This document shows positions 8,080 to 13,548 of a stretch of 17,558 nucleotides of DNA, in pieces (positions within the stretch are counted from its first letter, which is position 1; each line of letters starts with the position of its first letter). The notes below the pieces were generated by a model. It saw nothing but the letters and a program-made list of their open reading frames with translations. It was not told where the DNA came from and made no database searches. Origin of the DNA: JBFWML01 sp050251635 (GTDB lineage: Bacteria; Campylobacterota; Campylobacteria; Campylobacterales; SZUA-545); contig JBFWML010000045.1 in NCBI GenBank assembly GCA_050251635.1, positions 1-17,558 on the forward strand, in the 5' to 3' direction. Made by a program: the position numbers and the translations under genes.

Positions 8080-8265
8080 ATGAAGAAATGGCAAGAATTG
8101 AGCCTGTCGGGTATCAGCAACTTCTCGATCGCATTAGTGGTATCGGGCGTTGTTGCGCTAGTCATTGAGGGGCAAAGTGTATTAGGCGCAATCGCATTGA
8201 TCGTGTCCGGCGCATACCTGTTCGGTTATTCCGTCATTCAAGCAAAAGCACTGGAGGAAAGGTAA
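8080..8265 (+). CDS. Small two-helix membrane protein, function unknown
   Basis: A 61-residue protein I do not recognise. It starts with a short amphipathic stretch, MKKWQELSLSGISN, followed by two hydrophobic segments at about residues 15-30 and 34-53 and a charged end, AKALEER. The start is set by the perfect -10 box seven bases upstream and by the lack of a sensible alternative; the frame stays open upstream only by running through the 3' end of the synthetase gene. The following small gene has its own good ribosome site (GGAGGAAAGG) two bases after this stop, so the two form a mini-operon closed by a hairpin. The pairing of small hydrophobic proteins could suggest a membrane toxin, a holin-like pair or an accessory subunit, but nothing in the sequence decides this. 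Confidence 0.65.
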   Translation: MKKWQELSLSGISNFSIALVVSGVVALVIEGQSVLGAIALIVSGAYLFGYSVIQAKALEER

Positions 8266-8267
8266 AA

Positions 8268-8381
8268 ATGGAACTTGTTATTCTTGCTGTAGTTTTTGCC
8301 GTACTCGGCACGTTAGCGGTTAATTACATTACCAAAGATGCCGCAAAAAACCGCAAGCATCACAAGCCTAAAACTCATTAA
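8268..8381 (+). CDS. Very small single-helix membrane protein, function unknown
   Basis: A 37-residue reading frame that short-ORF filters miss. A strong ribosome site, GGAGGAAAGG at 8252-8261, lies six bases before the ATG, which is the best support that it is translated. The product is one hydrophobic helix at about residues 2-19 (LVILAVVFAVLGTLAVNY), followed by a very basic, histidine-rich tail, KNRKHHKPKTH. That charge pattern predicts the N-terminus out and the tail in the cytoplasm. It directly follows the 61-residue membrane protein. No family is recognised. Confidence 0.6.
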   Translation: MELVILAVVFAVLGTLAVNYITKDAAKNRKHHKPKTH

Positions 8382-8391
8382 TCTTGCTCTC

Positions 8392-8415
8392 TATGCCACC
8401 ATTTTTGGTGGCATA
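8392..8415 (+). terminator. Perfect 9-bp hairpin after the small-protein pair
   Basis: TATGCCACC at 8392-8400 pairs perfectly with GGTGGCATA at 8407-8415 across a 6-base loop, ATTTTT. It begins eleven bases after the stop at 8381. No T-run follows, so it may be a weak terminator, a transcript-stabilising 3' hairpin or part of a repeat. Confidence 0.5.
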
Positions 8416-8434
8416 AGCGTATCAAAAAAGTAGG

Positions 8435-8473
8435 CTGGCCCCGTTTTCCTATTTTTCCTGACCCCACTTTTCT
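8435..8473 (+). repeat. Tandem pair of CTGRCCCC-(N)-TTTTC motifs
   Basis: Two imperfect direct copies start 23 bases apart: CTGGCCCCGTTTTCCT at 8435-8450 and CTGACCCCACTTTTCT at 8458-8473. Read on the other strand they give GGGGCCAG and GGGGTCAG. The second resembles GGGGTCAG-type motifs that I recall near REP-associated transposases in other bacteria. No transposase is nearby. The T-runs also form the T-periodicity upstream of the RNA promoter. Confidence 0.4.
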
Positions 8474-8485
8474 TCATTGTTTGGT

Positions 8486-8491
8486 TATAAT
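8486..8491 (+). promoter_or_regulatory. -10 box TATAAT with upstream periodic T-tracts
   Basis: A perfect TATAAT is preceded by T-runs at roughly ten-base spacing (8444-8447, 8452-8456, 8468-8471, 8480-8482) and no -35 hexamer. This is the layout described for strong vegetative promoters in Campylobacter and Helicobacter. It faces the gene-poor stretch that follows, so it probably drives a non-coding RNA. Confidence 0.6.
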
Positions 8492-8497
8492 TTTTGC

Positions 8498-8757
8498 GCC
8501 CCCTATCTTAAGGAAGAGGCAAAAGGAGGGTTTTTGGCCAACTTTTTGTGTGCTTCCACGGAAACAACTGGTAGCTATAGGCTTGGATGTTTAAAAGCGA
8601 TAATCGCTCAGTCCATATAACCGCCTGGCCAGTGAGTTCAGAGGTATGGGAGGAAGTGGGCCCGTATTACCCTCTGGAGATACACTGATCTTCGGTGCAA
8701 TCTTGCATTTCCGGTGCGGGCCCGCGCCTTGGCGAAACGTGGTCAGTTTCTATTTTC
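8498..8757 (+). ncRNA. Candidate structured non-coding RNA, class unknown
   Basis: No good coding frame follows the promoter at 8486-8491 for over 350 bases, but many complementary segments do. AAGGAAG (8510-8516) can pair with CTTCCTT (8761-8767), as a possible outer stem. AGCGA/TCGCT (8596-8607) forms a small hairpin. CAGTG (8630-8634) pairs with CACTG (8683-8687), and inside it CAGAGG (8639-8644) pairs with CCTCTG (8670-8675). GGTGCG/CGCGCC (8713-8728) makes a GC-rich hairpin. GAAAC/GTTTC (8734-8750) is followed by TATTTT, a possible end. I could not find the conserved cores of tmRNA, RNase P RNA or SRP RNA. 6S RNA, which varies greatly in sequence, remains possible. Both ends are estimates. 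Confidence 0.35.
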
Positions 8758-8802
8758 TGCCTTCCTTTTACTTTCTGTGTCGATTGCGATAGCCACCCCC
8801 CA

Positions 8803-8832
8803 TTGACACCACCCACCCAAAGGGCTTATACT
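8803..8832 (+). promoter_or_regulatory. vapBC promoter (-35 TTGACA, -10 TATACT)
   Basis: TTGACA at 8803-8808 and TATACT at 8827-8832 are separated by 18 bases. The start site would fall near 8839, ahead of the GGAGG ribosome site at 8846-8850. A consensus -35 box contrasts with the T-periodic promoter of the RNA upstream. Confidence 0.65.
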
Positions 8833-8844
8833 ACAACATATAAG
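8825..8844 (+). promoter_or_regulatory. Palindromic operator candidate of the toxin-antitoxin genes
   Basis: CTTATA (8825-8830) and TATAAG (8839-8844) form a perfect inverted repeat with an 8-base spacer. It covers the -10 box and the expected start site. Ribbon-helix-helix antitoxins bind such palindromes with their toxin to repress their own promoter, so this is the natural VapB site. Confidence 0.55.
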
Positions 8845-8856
8845 TGGAGGTCAATT

Positions 8857-9084
8857 ATGGGGCAAATCACAATCTATCTCAACAACGATCTGGAAAACCG
8901 GGTTAAAAAAACAGCGCACGAAATGGATGTTTCGATCAGCAAATACATTGCCACCCTGCTGGAGAATCGCATGAGGGGCAGTTGGAGCGCCGAGGTTCAG
9001 GTGCTGGCGGGGCAGTGGCGGGATTTTCCGACCCTTGAAGAGCTGCGCTCCGGCGGCCAAGACACGCCTAGAGAGAGTCTTTAG
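8857..9084 (+). CDS. vapB: VapB-type antitoxin, ribbon-helix-helix
   Basis: Antitoxin of 75 residues. Residues 3-39 form a ribbon-helix-helix DNA-binding unit: beta strand QITIYLNN, then two helices, DLENRVKKTAHEMD and SISKYIATLLENR. The C-terminal part, LAGQWRDFPTLEELR followed by D-T-PRESL, matches the tail seen in VapB antitoxins paired with PIN toxins, which wraps into the toxin active site. GGAGG sits six bases before the ATG, so this start is preferred over any upstream frame. The stop overlaps the toxin GTG by one base. It probably represses its own promoter through the inverted repeat at 8825-8844. Confidence 0.88.
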   Translation: MGQITIYLNNDLENRVKKTAHEMDVSISKYIATLLENRMRGSWSAEVQVLAGQWRDFPTLEELRSGGQDTPRESL

Positions 9085-9479
9085 TGTATTTGCTCGACAC
9101 CAATACCCTGATCTATTTTTTCAAAGGCATGGGGCAAGTTGCCCAGAGGCTTCTTTCTTGTGCGCCGCAAAGCATTGCAGTTTCGTCTATTACCGTTTTT
9201 GAATTAAAAGTGGGGATTTTAAAATCCCAATCCCCCGACAAACGAAGCGCGCAACTAGACGCCTTGCTGGAACAAATCACGGTGATCGGCTTTGCGGAGA
9301 ACGAGGCAGAGGTGGCGGCAAAAATCCGTGCGGATTTAGAAAAAACAGGAACGCCGATCGGCCCGCTGGACACCCTAATCGCCGCAACCGCCCTAGCCCA
9401 CAACGCCACGCTGATCACCCACAACCTCAAAGAGTTCACGCGGGTTAACGGCCTAAAAGCCGAAAGCTGGTTCGAGTGA
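9084..9479 (+). CDS. vapC: VapC toxin, PIN-domain ribonuclease
   Basis: PIN-domain endoribonuclease toxin; VapC enzymes studied elsewhere cut specific RNAs such as initiator tRNA or the 23S rRNA loop. The 131 residues contain the acidic metal-binding set: Asp5 in YLLDTNTLIYFFKG, Glu40 in SSITVFELKVGIL, and Asp96 in GPLDTLIAATALAHNA. The fourth position is Asn114 in LITHNLKEFTRV, a frequent VapC substitution. All catalytic positions look intact, so the toxin is probably active. The start is GTG, overlapping the antitoxin stop by one base (TAGTG), which couples toxin translation to antitoxin translation. Downstream it converges on the cupin gene with a six-base gap and no visible terminator. 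Confidence 0.92.
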   Translation: MYLLDTNTLIYFFKGMGQVAQRLLSCAPQSIAVSSITVFELKVGILKSQSPDKRSAQLDALLEQITVIGFAENEAEVAAKIRADLEKTGTPIGPLDTLIAATALAHNATLITHNLKEFTRVNGLKAESWFE

Positions 9480-9485
9480 ACTCAT

Positions 9486-9809
9486 TCATCTTGCCGCAAC
9501 ATACACCGCCAACCAAACCGTCACACCACCCTTAAGCGTCTCCTCCACCCGGTGTTTACGGTGCGCAGGAATCAATAGCGTGTCGCCCGCTTTGAGCCGC
9601 ACCGGATCGGGCGAATCTTCAAACCGCAAAACCGCTTCGCCCTGCAAAAGTGCTATCCACTCATCCTCCGGCTGGTCGTACCAGAACCCTTCGGGGCTGG
9701 CCTGTCCGGTCGAGACGATCCGTTCGATTTTTAGCCCCGGTTTTTGGAGCAGGGTTTCGAACAGTTCGTCCTTCAAGGGCTGATCGGGCAGGTTTTCGAA
9801 AAGATTCAT
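9486..9809 (-). CDS. Small cupin-domain protein
   Basis: A single-cupin protein of 107 residues. Recognisable pieces are FWYDQPEDEWIALLQGEAVL (residues 42-61) and LKAGDTLLIPAHRKHRVEET (residues 72-91), the two beta-barrel motifs. The second keeps His83 and His86, while the first has a Glu/Gln-rich version of the usual HxH set, so metal binding is possible but not certain. The start is the ATG at 9809, which overlaps the recN stop by four bases (ATGA). A longer in-frame extension upstream lies inside recN and is low in protein character. The reaction or ligand cannot be named. Translational coupling to recN suggests co-expression, not necessarily a shared function. Confidence 0.8.
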   Translation of the reverse strand: MNLFENLPDQPLKDELFETLLQKPGLKIERIVSTGQASPEGFWYDQPEDEWIALLQGEAVLRFEDSPDPVRLKAGDTLLIPAHRKHRVEETLKGGVTVWLAVYVAAR

Positions 9810-11338
9810 TCTTCCAGCAGTTTCGCCGCGTGTTCCAGCGCCGCATCGGTGATCGCTTCGCCGCTGATAATGCGGGCAATCTCGCGGATGCGTTCGTGGC
9901 GTTCCAGTGCGCGCACTTCGCTGATGCCGTCTTGCTTGGTCACTAAGTAGTGGCAATCGGCTTTGCTGGTCAGTTGCGACTGGTGGCTGATGGCAAAAAT
10001 CTGGTAGCGGGCCGCCAGCAGCTTAAGCACCTTGGCGATACTGGCCGCCTCTTCGCCGCTCACATTCGCGTCGATCTCGTCCAAAAACAGCACCAGCCGT
10101 TCGTCCGCGCCGCCCAGTTCCACGCGGGCCGCCAGCAGCGCCAAACGCAGGCGGTTAAATTCGCCCGCGCTGATTTTGTCCAAGTTCACGCCGCTCAGTT
10201 CCAGCCCCGCTTTTTGCCCCGCCTGCAAATTCAGCGCGGTCTGTTCCAGCGTGATGCGGGCGGCGGGCAGATAAAGCTGCTTAAGGTACGCCGAAACCTT
10301 CTCTTCCAGCGGCTTGGCCGCTTTTTTGCGTTCGGCGGCGATCGCTTCAGCCTCTTGGGTCAGCGCCGCTTCTTCCGCACCCACGGCCTTTTCCAAGCGT
10401 TTAATATCCGCTTCGATCGACTCAAACCCCGCCAGTTCGGCCTTTTTGGTTTTGGCGTGTTCAATTGCCTCCTCCACGCCGCCAAAACGCCGAATCAGCC
10501 CCGAAAGTTTCTCGATCCGCTCAAGCAGCACTTCGGGATCGGTGCCCTCCATCTCTTCCATTTCGCTGGCCCCGTTTTCCAGCACGCCCGAAAGTTCGTT
10601 CATTGCTTCGGTGAAGGCCGTCGCGTCGATGCCCAACAATTCATACAGCTCGAACACCCGCGATTCGTGTTCTTTAAAGGCCGCCGCTTCACCCATGAGC
10701 TGGCCGATTTTTTCTTTTTTGGAGAGCCGTTTTTTCAGTTCCAGCAGCTTTTCGTATTCGCCCGGTTTGGGGTTAACCGACTCGATCTTTTCGATCTCAA
10801 AACGGGCAAACTCTTTGAGTTCCTGCGCTTTGGCTTCCCGCGCCTTAAGTTCCGCCAGTTCGGCTTTTTGGGTTTCATAAGCCGCGAAGCGGGTTTTGTA
10901 AACCGCCAGCCGATCGCCGTAAGCCGCATTGTTGCCCGACGCCAATAAATCCAGCAAATCCAATAGGCTTTGGCTGGAAAGATCCCCGGTTTCTTTATGG
11001 TTGAGGTAACGCACCCTGCCCTCGAAGGCATTTTTGAGCGCGGGGCGGCTGATTTGACTGTCGTTAATAAAAAAGCGGACTTTTTCTTTTTTGATCTGCC
11101 GCACAATCACATCGTCGCCCTCTTCCACGGGCAGATCGTCGGGCAGTTTAACCCCCTGCAAAACCGCTTCGGCCAGCGCCGCTTCGCTCTCTTTCAGCCC
11201 GAATAACGCCAGCACCGTCCCCATCAGCACCGATTTTCCCGCGCCGCTGGGGCCGGAAAAGATATTCAGCCCCGCTTCGGGCCGCAATTCGGCGGTTTTG
11301 AAGGTGACGGCCTCTTTGATCGTAATGCGCTCAATCAT
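9806..11338 (-). CDS. recN: DNA repair protein RecN
   Basis: SMC-like ATPase of double-strand break repair. The protein has 510 residues, shorter than the E. coli protein (553), as expected for this phylum. The N-terminal ATPase half has Walker A, FSGPSGAGKSVL, at residues 27-38. The middle consists of two long charged coiled-coil arms around residues 140-370. The C-terminal half has the ABC signature KISAGEFNRLRLAL, Walker B LVLFLDEIDANVSG (near residue 420), and the ISHQSQLTSKAD switch. The signature reads ISAGE rather than LSGGE. The start at 11338 follows a weak purine stretch and a TATAAT box on this strand. It is divergent from groES and ends in a 4-base overlap with the cupin gene. Confidence 0.93.
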   Translation of the reverse strand: MIERITIKEAVTFKTAELRPEAGLNIFSGPSGAGKSVLMGTVLALFGLKESEAALAEAVLQGVKLPDDLPVEEGDDVIVRQIKKEKVRFFINDSQISRPALKNAFEGRVRYLNHKETGDLSSQSLLDLLDLLASGNNAAYGDRLAVYKTRFAAYETQKAELAELKAREAKAQELKEFARFEIEKIESVNPKPGEYEKLLELKKRLSKKEKIGQLMGEAAAFKEHESRVFELYELLGIDATAFTEAMNELSGVLENGASEMEEMEGTDPEVLLERIEKLSGLIRRFGGVEEAIEHAKTKKAELAGFESIEADIKRLEKAVGAEEAALTQEAEAIAAERKKAAKPLEEKVSAYLKQLYLPAARITLEQTALNLQAGQKAGLELSGVNLDKISAGEFNRLRLALLAARVELGGADERLVLFLDEIDANVSGEEAASIAKVLKLLAARYQIFAISHQSQLTSKADCHYLVTKQDGISEVRALERHERIREIARIISGEAITDAALEHAAKLLEE

Positions 11339-11368
11339 CCACGCCCTTTAATAAAAGGTATTAGGGGT

Positions 11369-11374
11369 ATTATA
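11369..11374 (-). promoter_or_regulatory. recN promoter -10 box
   Basis: A perfect TATAAT on the minus strand lies 31 bases upstream of the recN ATG, with no clear -35 hexamer. No LexA-like palindrome was seen beside it. Confidence 0.5.
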
Positions 11375-11417
11375 ACCCACCGATCGTAAGACCCCCGGCG
11401 GACATCACGCCCAATTG

Positions 11418-11447
11418 TTGACAATGACAGACTAAAAGTTATATAAT
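11418..11447 (+). promoter_or_regulatory. groESL promoter (-35 TTGACA, -10 TATAAT)
   Basis: Consensus TTGACA at 11418-11423 and TATAAT at 11442-11447 are separated by 18 bases. The predicted start near 11454 falls inside the CIRCE element, so repressor binding would block initiation directly. Confidence 0.8.
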
Positions 11448-11451
11448 CGCG

Positions 11452-11478
11452 TTAGCATTCTGAACGCTAGAGTGCTAC
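11452..11478 (+). promoter_or_regulatory. CIRCE operator (HrcA binding site)
   Basis: TTAGCATTC, nine bases, GAGTGCTAC. The known consensus is TTAGCACTC-N9-GAGTGCTAA, so 16 of 18 arm positions match. Position relative to the promoter and to groES is classic for HrcA repression of chaperonin operons; hrcA itself is not in the window. Confidence 0.9.
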
Positions 11479-11520
11479 TTACCTGTTTTAACCAAACCCT
11501 AATACCTCAAGGAGGAATCC

Positions 11521-11802
11521 ATGAATTTCACACCGCTGGGTCAGCGCGTTCTTGTTCAACGCAGCGAAGAGCCCACCAAGACCGCCTCGGGCATCATCAT
11601 CCCCGACAACGCCAAGGAAAAGCCCCTCGAAGGCAAAGTGGTATCCGTGAGCAAAACGGTTAAAGAGCGCGGCGAAATCGCCGTGGGCGACACCGTAGTA
11701 TTCGGCAAATACGCAGGCACCGAGATCACCATCGACGGTAAAGAGTACATCGTTCTGAACAACAGCGAAAAGAACGACGACATCCTCGGCGTTCGCAAAT
11801 AA
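11521..11802 (+). CDS. groES: Co-chaperonin GroES
   Basis: Heptameric lid of the chaperonin cage. The 93 residues show PLGQRVLVQRSEEPTKTASG, the mobile loop GIIIPDNAKEKPLEGKVV, and GDTVVFGKYAGTEITIDGKE near the end, a standard GroES. A very strong ribosome site, AAGGAGG, lies seven bases before the ATG. It is the first gene of the HrcA-type operon with groEL 19 bases downstream, so the two are made together and raised by heat stress. Confidence 0.98.
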   Translation: MNFTPLGQRVLVQRSEEPTKTASGIIIPDNAKEKPLEGKVVSVSKTVKERGEIAVGDTVVFGKYAGTEITIDGKEYIVLNNSEKNDDILGVRK

Positions 11803-11821
11803 ATCAGGCAAGGAGTAAACC

Positions 11822-13453
11822 ATGGCAGCAAAAGAAATTTTCTTCTCCGACGACGCAAGACACAAACTCTACGAAGGCGTAAAGGTTCTTTCCGACGCCG
11901 TTAAAGTCACCATGGGCCCCAAGGGCCGCAACGTGCTGATCCAAAAGAGCTTCGGCGCGCCCCACATCACCAAAGACGGCGTGAGCGTTGCCAAAGAGAT
12001 CGAACTCAAAGACGCGCTGGCCAATATGGGCGCATCGCTGGTAAAAGAGGTCGCCTCCAAAACCGCCGACGAAGCGGGCGACGGCACCACCACCGCCACC
12101 GTTTTGGCCCACGCCATCTTTAAAGAAGGTCTGCGCAACGTCACTGCGGGCGCGAACCCCATTTCGATCAAGCGCGGCATGGACAAGGCTTCGGCTGAAA
12201 TCATCGCCGAGCTGAAAAAAATCTCCCGCGAAGTTAAAGGCAAAAAAGAGATCGAGCAGGTTGCGACGGTTTCGGCTAACGACGACGCGAAAATCGGCCA
12301 ACTGATCGCCGAAGCGATGGAAAAAGTCGGTAAAGACGGCGTCATCACCGTGGAAGAAGCCAAGGGCATTCAGGACGAAATGGACGTGGTTGAAGGGATG
12401 CAGTTCGATCGCGGTTACCTCTCGCCCTACTTCGTGACCAACTCCGAAAAGATGCAGGCGGAAATCGAAAACCCCTACATTCTGCTCTACGACAAAAAAG
12501 TCTCCGCCATGAAAGATCTGCTGCCCCTGCTGGAGCAACTGATCAAAACCAGCCGCCCGCTGGTCATCATCGCCGAAGATGTCGAAGGCGAAGCGCTGGC
12601 GACTTTGGTGGTCAACAAACTGCGCGGCGTTCTGAACATTGCCGCCGTAAAAGCCCCCGGCTTTGGCGATCGCCGCAAAGCGATGCTGGAAGATATCGCA
12701 ATCCTCACCGGTGGTCAGGTTATTGCCGAAGAGCTGGGCCGCACACTGGAAGGCATTACGCTTGCAGACCTCGGCCAGGCCAGCCGCGTGATTATCGACA
12801 AAGAGAACACCACCATCGTCAACGGCAAAGGCTCCGCCGATGCGGTTAAAGCACGCGTCGGTCAGATCAAGCAGCAGATCGGCGAAACCACCAGCGATTA
12901 CGACCGCGAAAAACTGCAAGAGCGCTTGGCTAAGCTTTCCGGCGGCGTTGCGGTCATCAAAGTGGGCGCGGCTAGCGAAGTGGAGATGAAAGAGCGCAAA
13001 GACCGCGTGGACGACGCGCTTTCGGCCACCAAAGCGGCGGTTGAAGAGGGCATCGTCATCGGCGGCGGCGCGGCATTGATTCGCGCGGCGGCCAAAGTTA
13101 AACTCAAACTCGAAGGGGACGAAGCGATCGGCGCCGAAATCATTATGCGCGCCATCAAAGCGCCCCTGCGCCAGATCGCGGAAAACGCCGGTTTTGACGG
13201 CGGCGTGGTTGTTAACGCCGTTCAGGGCGAAAAACCCAACGTAGCTTTCAACGCCTCGACCGGCGAATATGTCGATATGTTCGACGCAGGCATCGTTGAC
13301 CCCACCAAGGTTGAGCGCATCGCCCTGCAAAACGCGGTTTCGGTCGCCAGCCTGCTGCTAACCACCGAAGCAACCGTTAGCGAAATCAAAGAAGACAAAC
13401 CCGCAATGCCCGCCATGCCCGGCGGCGGCATGGGCGGCATGGGCGACTTCTAA
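11822..13453 (+). CDS. groEL: Chaperonin GroEL
   Basis: ATP-dependent folding cage. The 543 residues carry the expected family features: KVTMGPKGRNVLIQKSFG near the N-terminus, DGVSVAKEIELKD, the nucleotide motif GDGTTTATVLA, the apical-domain segment around residues 190-370, and the flexible tail ending in a GGM-type repeat (GGGMGGMGDF). The N-terminus MAAKEIFFSDDAR matches campylobacterotal GroEL as I recall it, which is the strongest taxonomic clue in the window. AAGGAG sits six bases before the ATG. A strong intrinsic terminator follows 17 bases after the stop. Confidence 0.99.
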   Translation: MAAKEIFFSDDARHKLYEGVKVLSDAVKVTMGPKGRNVLIQKSFGAPHITKDGVSVAKEIELKDALANMGASLVKEVASKTADEAGDGTTTATVLAHAIFKEGLRNVTAGANPISIKRGMDKASAEIIAELKKISREVKGKKEIEQVATVSANDDAKIGQLIAEAMEKVGKDGVITVEEAKGIQDEMDVVEGMQFDRGYLSPYFVTNSEKMQAEIENPYILLYDKKVSAMKDLLPLLEQLIKTSRPLVIIAEDVEGEALATLVVNKLRGVLNIAAVKAPGFGDRRKAMLEDIAILTGGQVIAEELGRTLEGITLADLGQASRVIIDKENTTIVNGKGSADAVKARVGQIKQQIGETTSDYDREKLQERLAKLSGGVAVIKVGAASEVEMKERKDRVDDALSATKAAVEEGIVIGGGAALIRAAAKVKLKLEGDEAIGAEIIMRAIKAPLRQIAENAGFDGGVVVNAVQGEKPNVAFNASTGEYVDMFDAGIVDPTKVERIALQNAVSVASLLLTTEATVSEIKEDKPAMPAMPGGGMGGMGDF

Positions 13454-13470
13454 GCCCTTTTCCCTCCCGG

Positions 13471-13493
13471 CCCCGGCAACCGCCGGGGTTTTT
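13471..13493 (+). terminator. Intrinsic terminator of groESL
   Basis: CCCCGGC (13471-13477) pairs perfectly with GCCGGGG (13482-13488) across the loop AACC, followed directly by five T residues. This is a textbook rho-independent terminator. Confidence 0.9.
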
Positions 13494-13515
13494 CCCGCCT
13501 TTTTTAGAACCCCTC

Positions 13516-13524
13516 TGTTACACT
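13516..13524 (+). promoter_or_regulatory. Candidate extended -10 promoter of the CARF nuclease gene
   Basis: TG-T-TACACT lies 24 bases before the ATG at 13549. There is no clear -35 box, as usual here. The gene needs its own promoter because the groESL terminator lies just upstream. Confidence 0.45.
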
Positions 13525-13540
13525 AAAACAAAAATGTAAC
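13517..13540 (+). promoter_or_regulatory. Perfect inverted repeat GTTACA-N12-TGTAAC over the CARF nuclease promoter
   Basis: GTTACA at 13517-13522 and TGTAAC at 13535-13540 are exact reverse complements around an A-rich 12-base spacer. The left arm overlaps the proposed -10 box and the right arm lies just past the expected start site, a typical repressor position. The cognate regulator is unknown. Confidence 0.5.
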
Positions 13541-13548
13541 GGATACCG

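Larger units (their letters stand above)
8382..8856. other. Gene-poor stretch of 475 bases between small membrane genes and vapB
   Basis: The stretch holds, in order: a 9-bp hairpin, two CTGRCCCC motifs, a T-periodic promoter, the candidate structured RNA, a pyrimidine-rich tract at 8746-8777, and the vapBC promoter and operator. No convincing protein gene is present. A 33-codon frame at 8587-8688 is discussed as a finding only. Confidence 0.7.

Noticed and set aside
8498..8757. tmRNA, RNase P RNA or SRP RNA in the gene-free gap
   Set aside because: I looked for the tRNA-like 3' end with CCA, the GGAAAGTCCGG core and the GGAA-loop/AGCAG core and found none.
8695..8856. 54-codon extension upstream of the antitoxin
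   Set aside because: It would read through the vapBC promoter and operator; the ATG at 8857 has GGAGG at the right distance.
8120..9360. The 1.2-kb absence of CGATCG as proof of foreign DNA
   Set aside because: The synthetase gene, clearly native, has an even longer gap without the motif, so the absence is not informative.
9810..9956. 49-codon N-terminal extension of the cupin protein
   Set aside because: It lies within recN, is Arg-rich and non-domain-like; the ATG at 9809 overlaps the recN stop by four bases as usual for coupled genes.
9950..10948. A 332-codon frame antisense to recN
   Set aside because: Shadow of recN with low-complexity Phe/Gln/Arg content.
11804..13330. A 508-codon open frame antisense to groEL
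   Set aside because: It is a mirror of biased codon use on the groEL strand, has no family features, and is rich in Phe/His/Asp in the manner of antisense frames.
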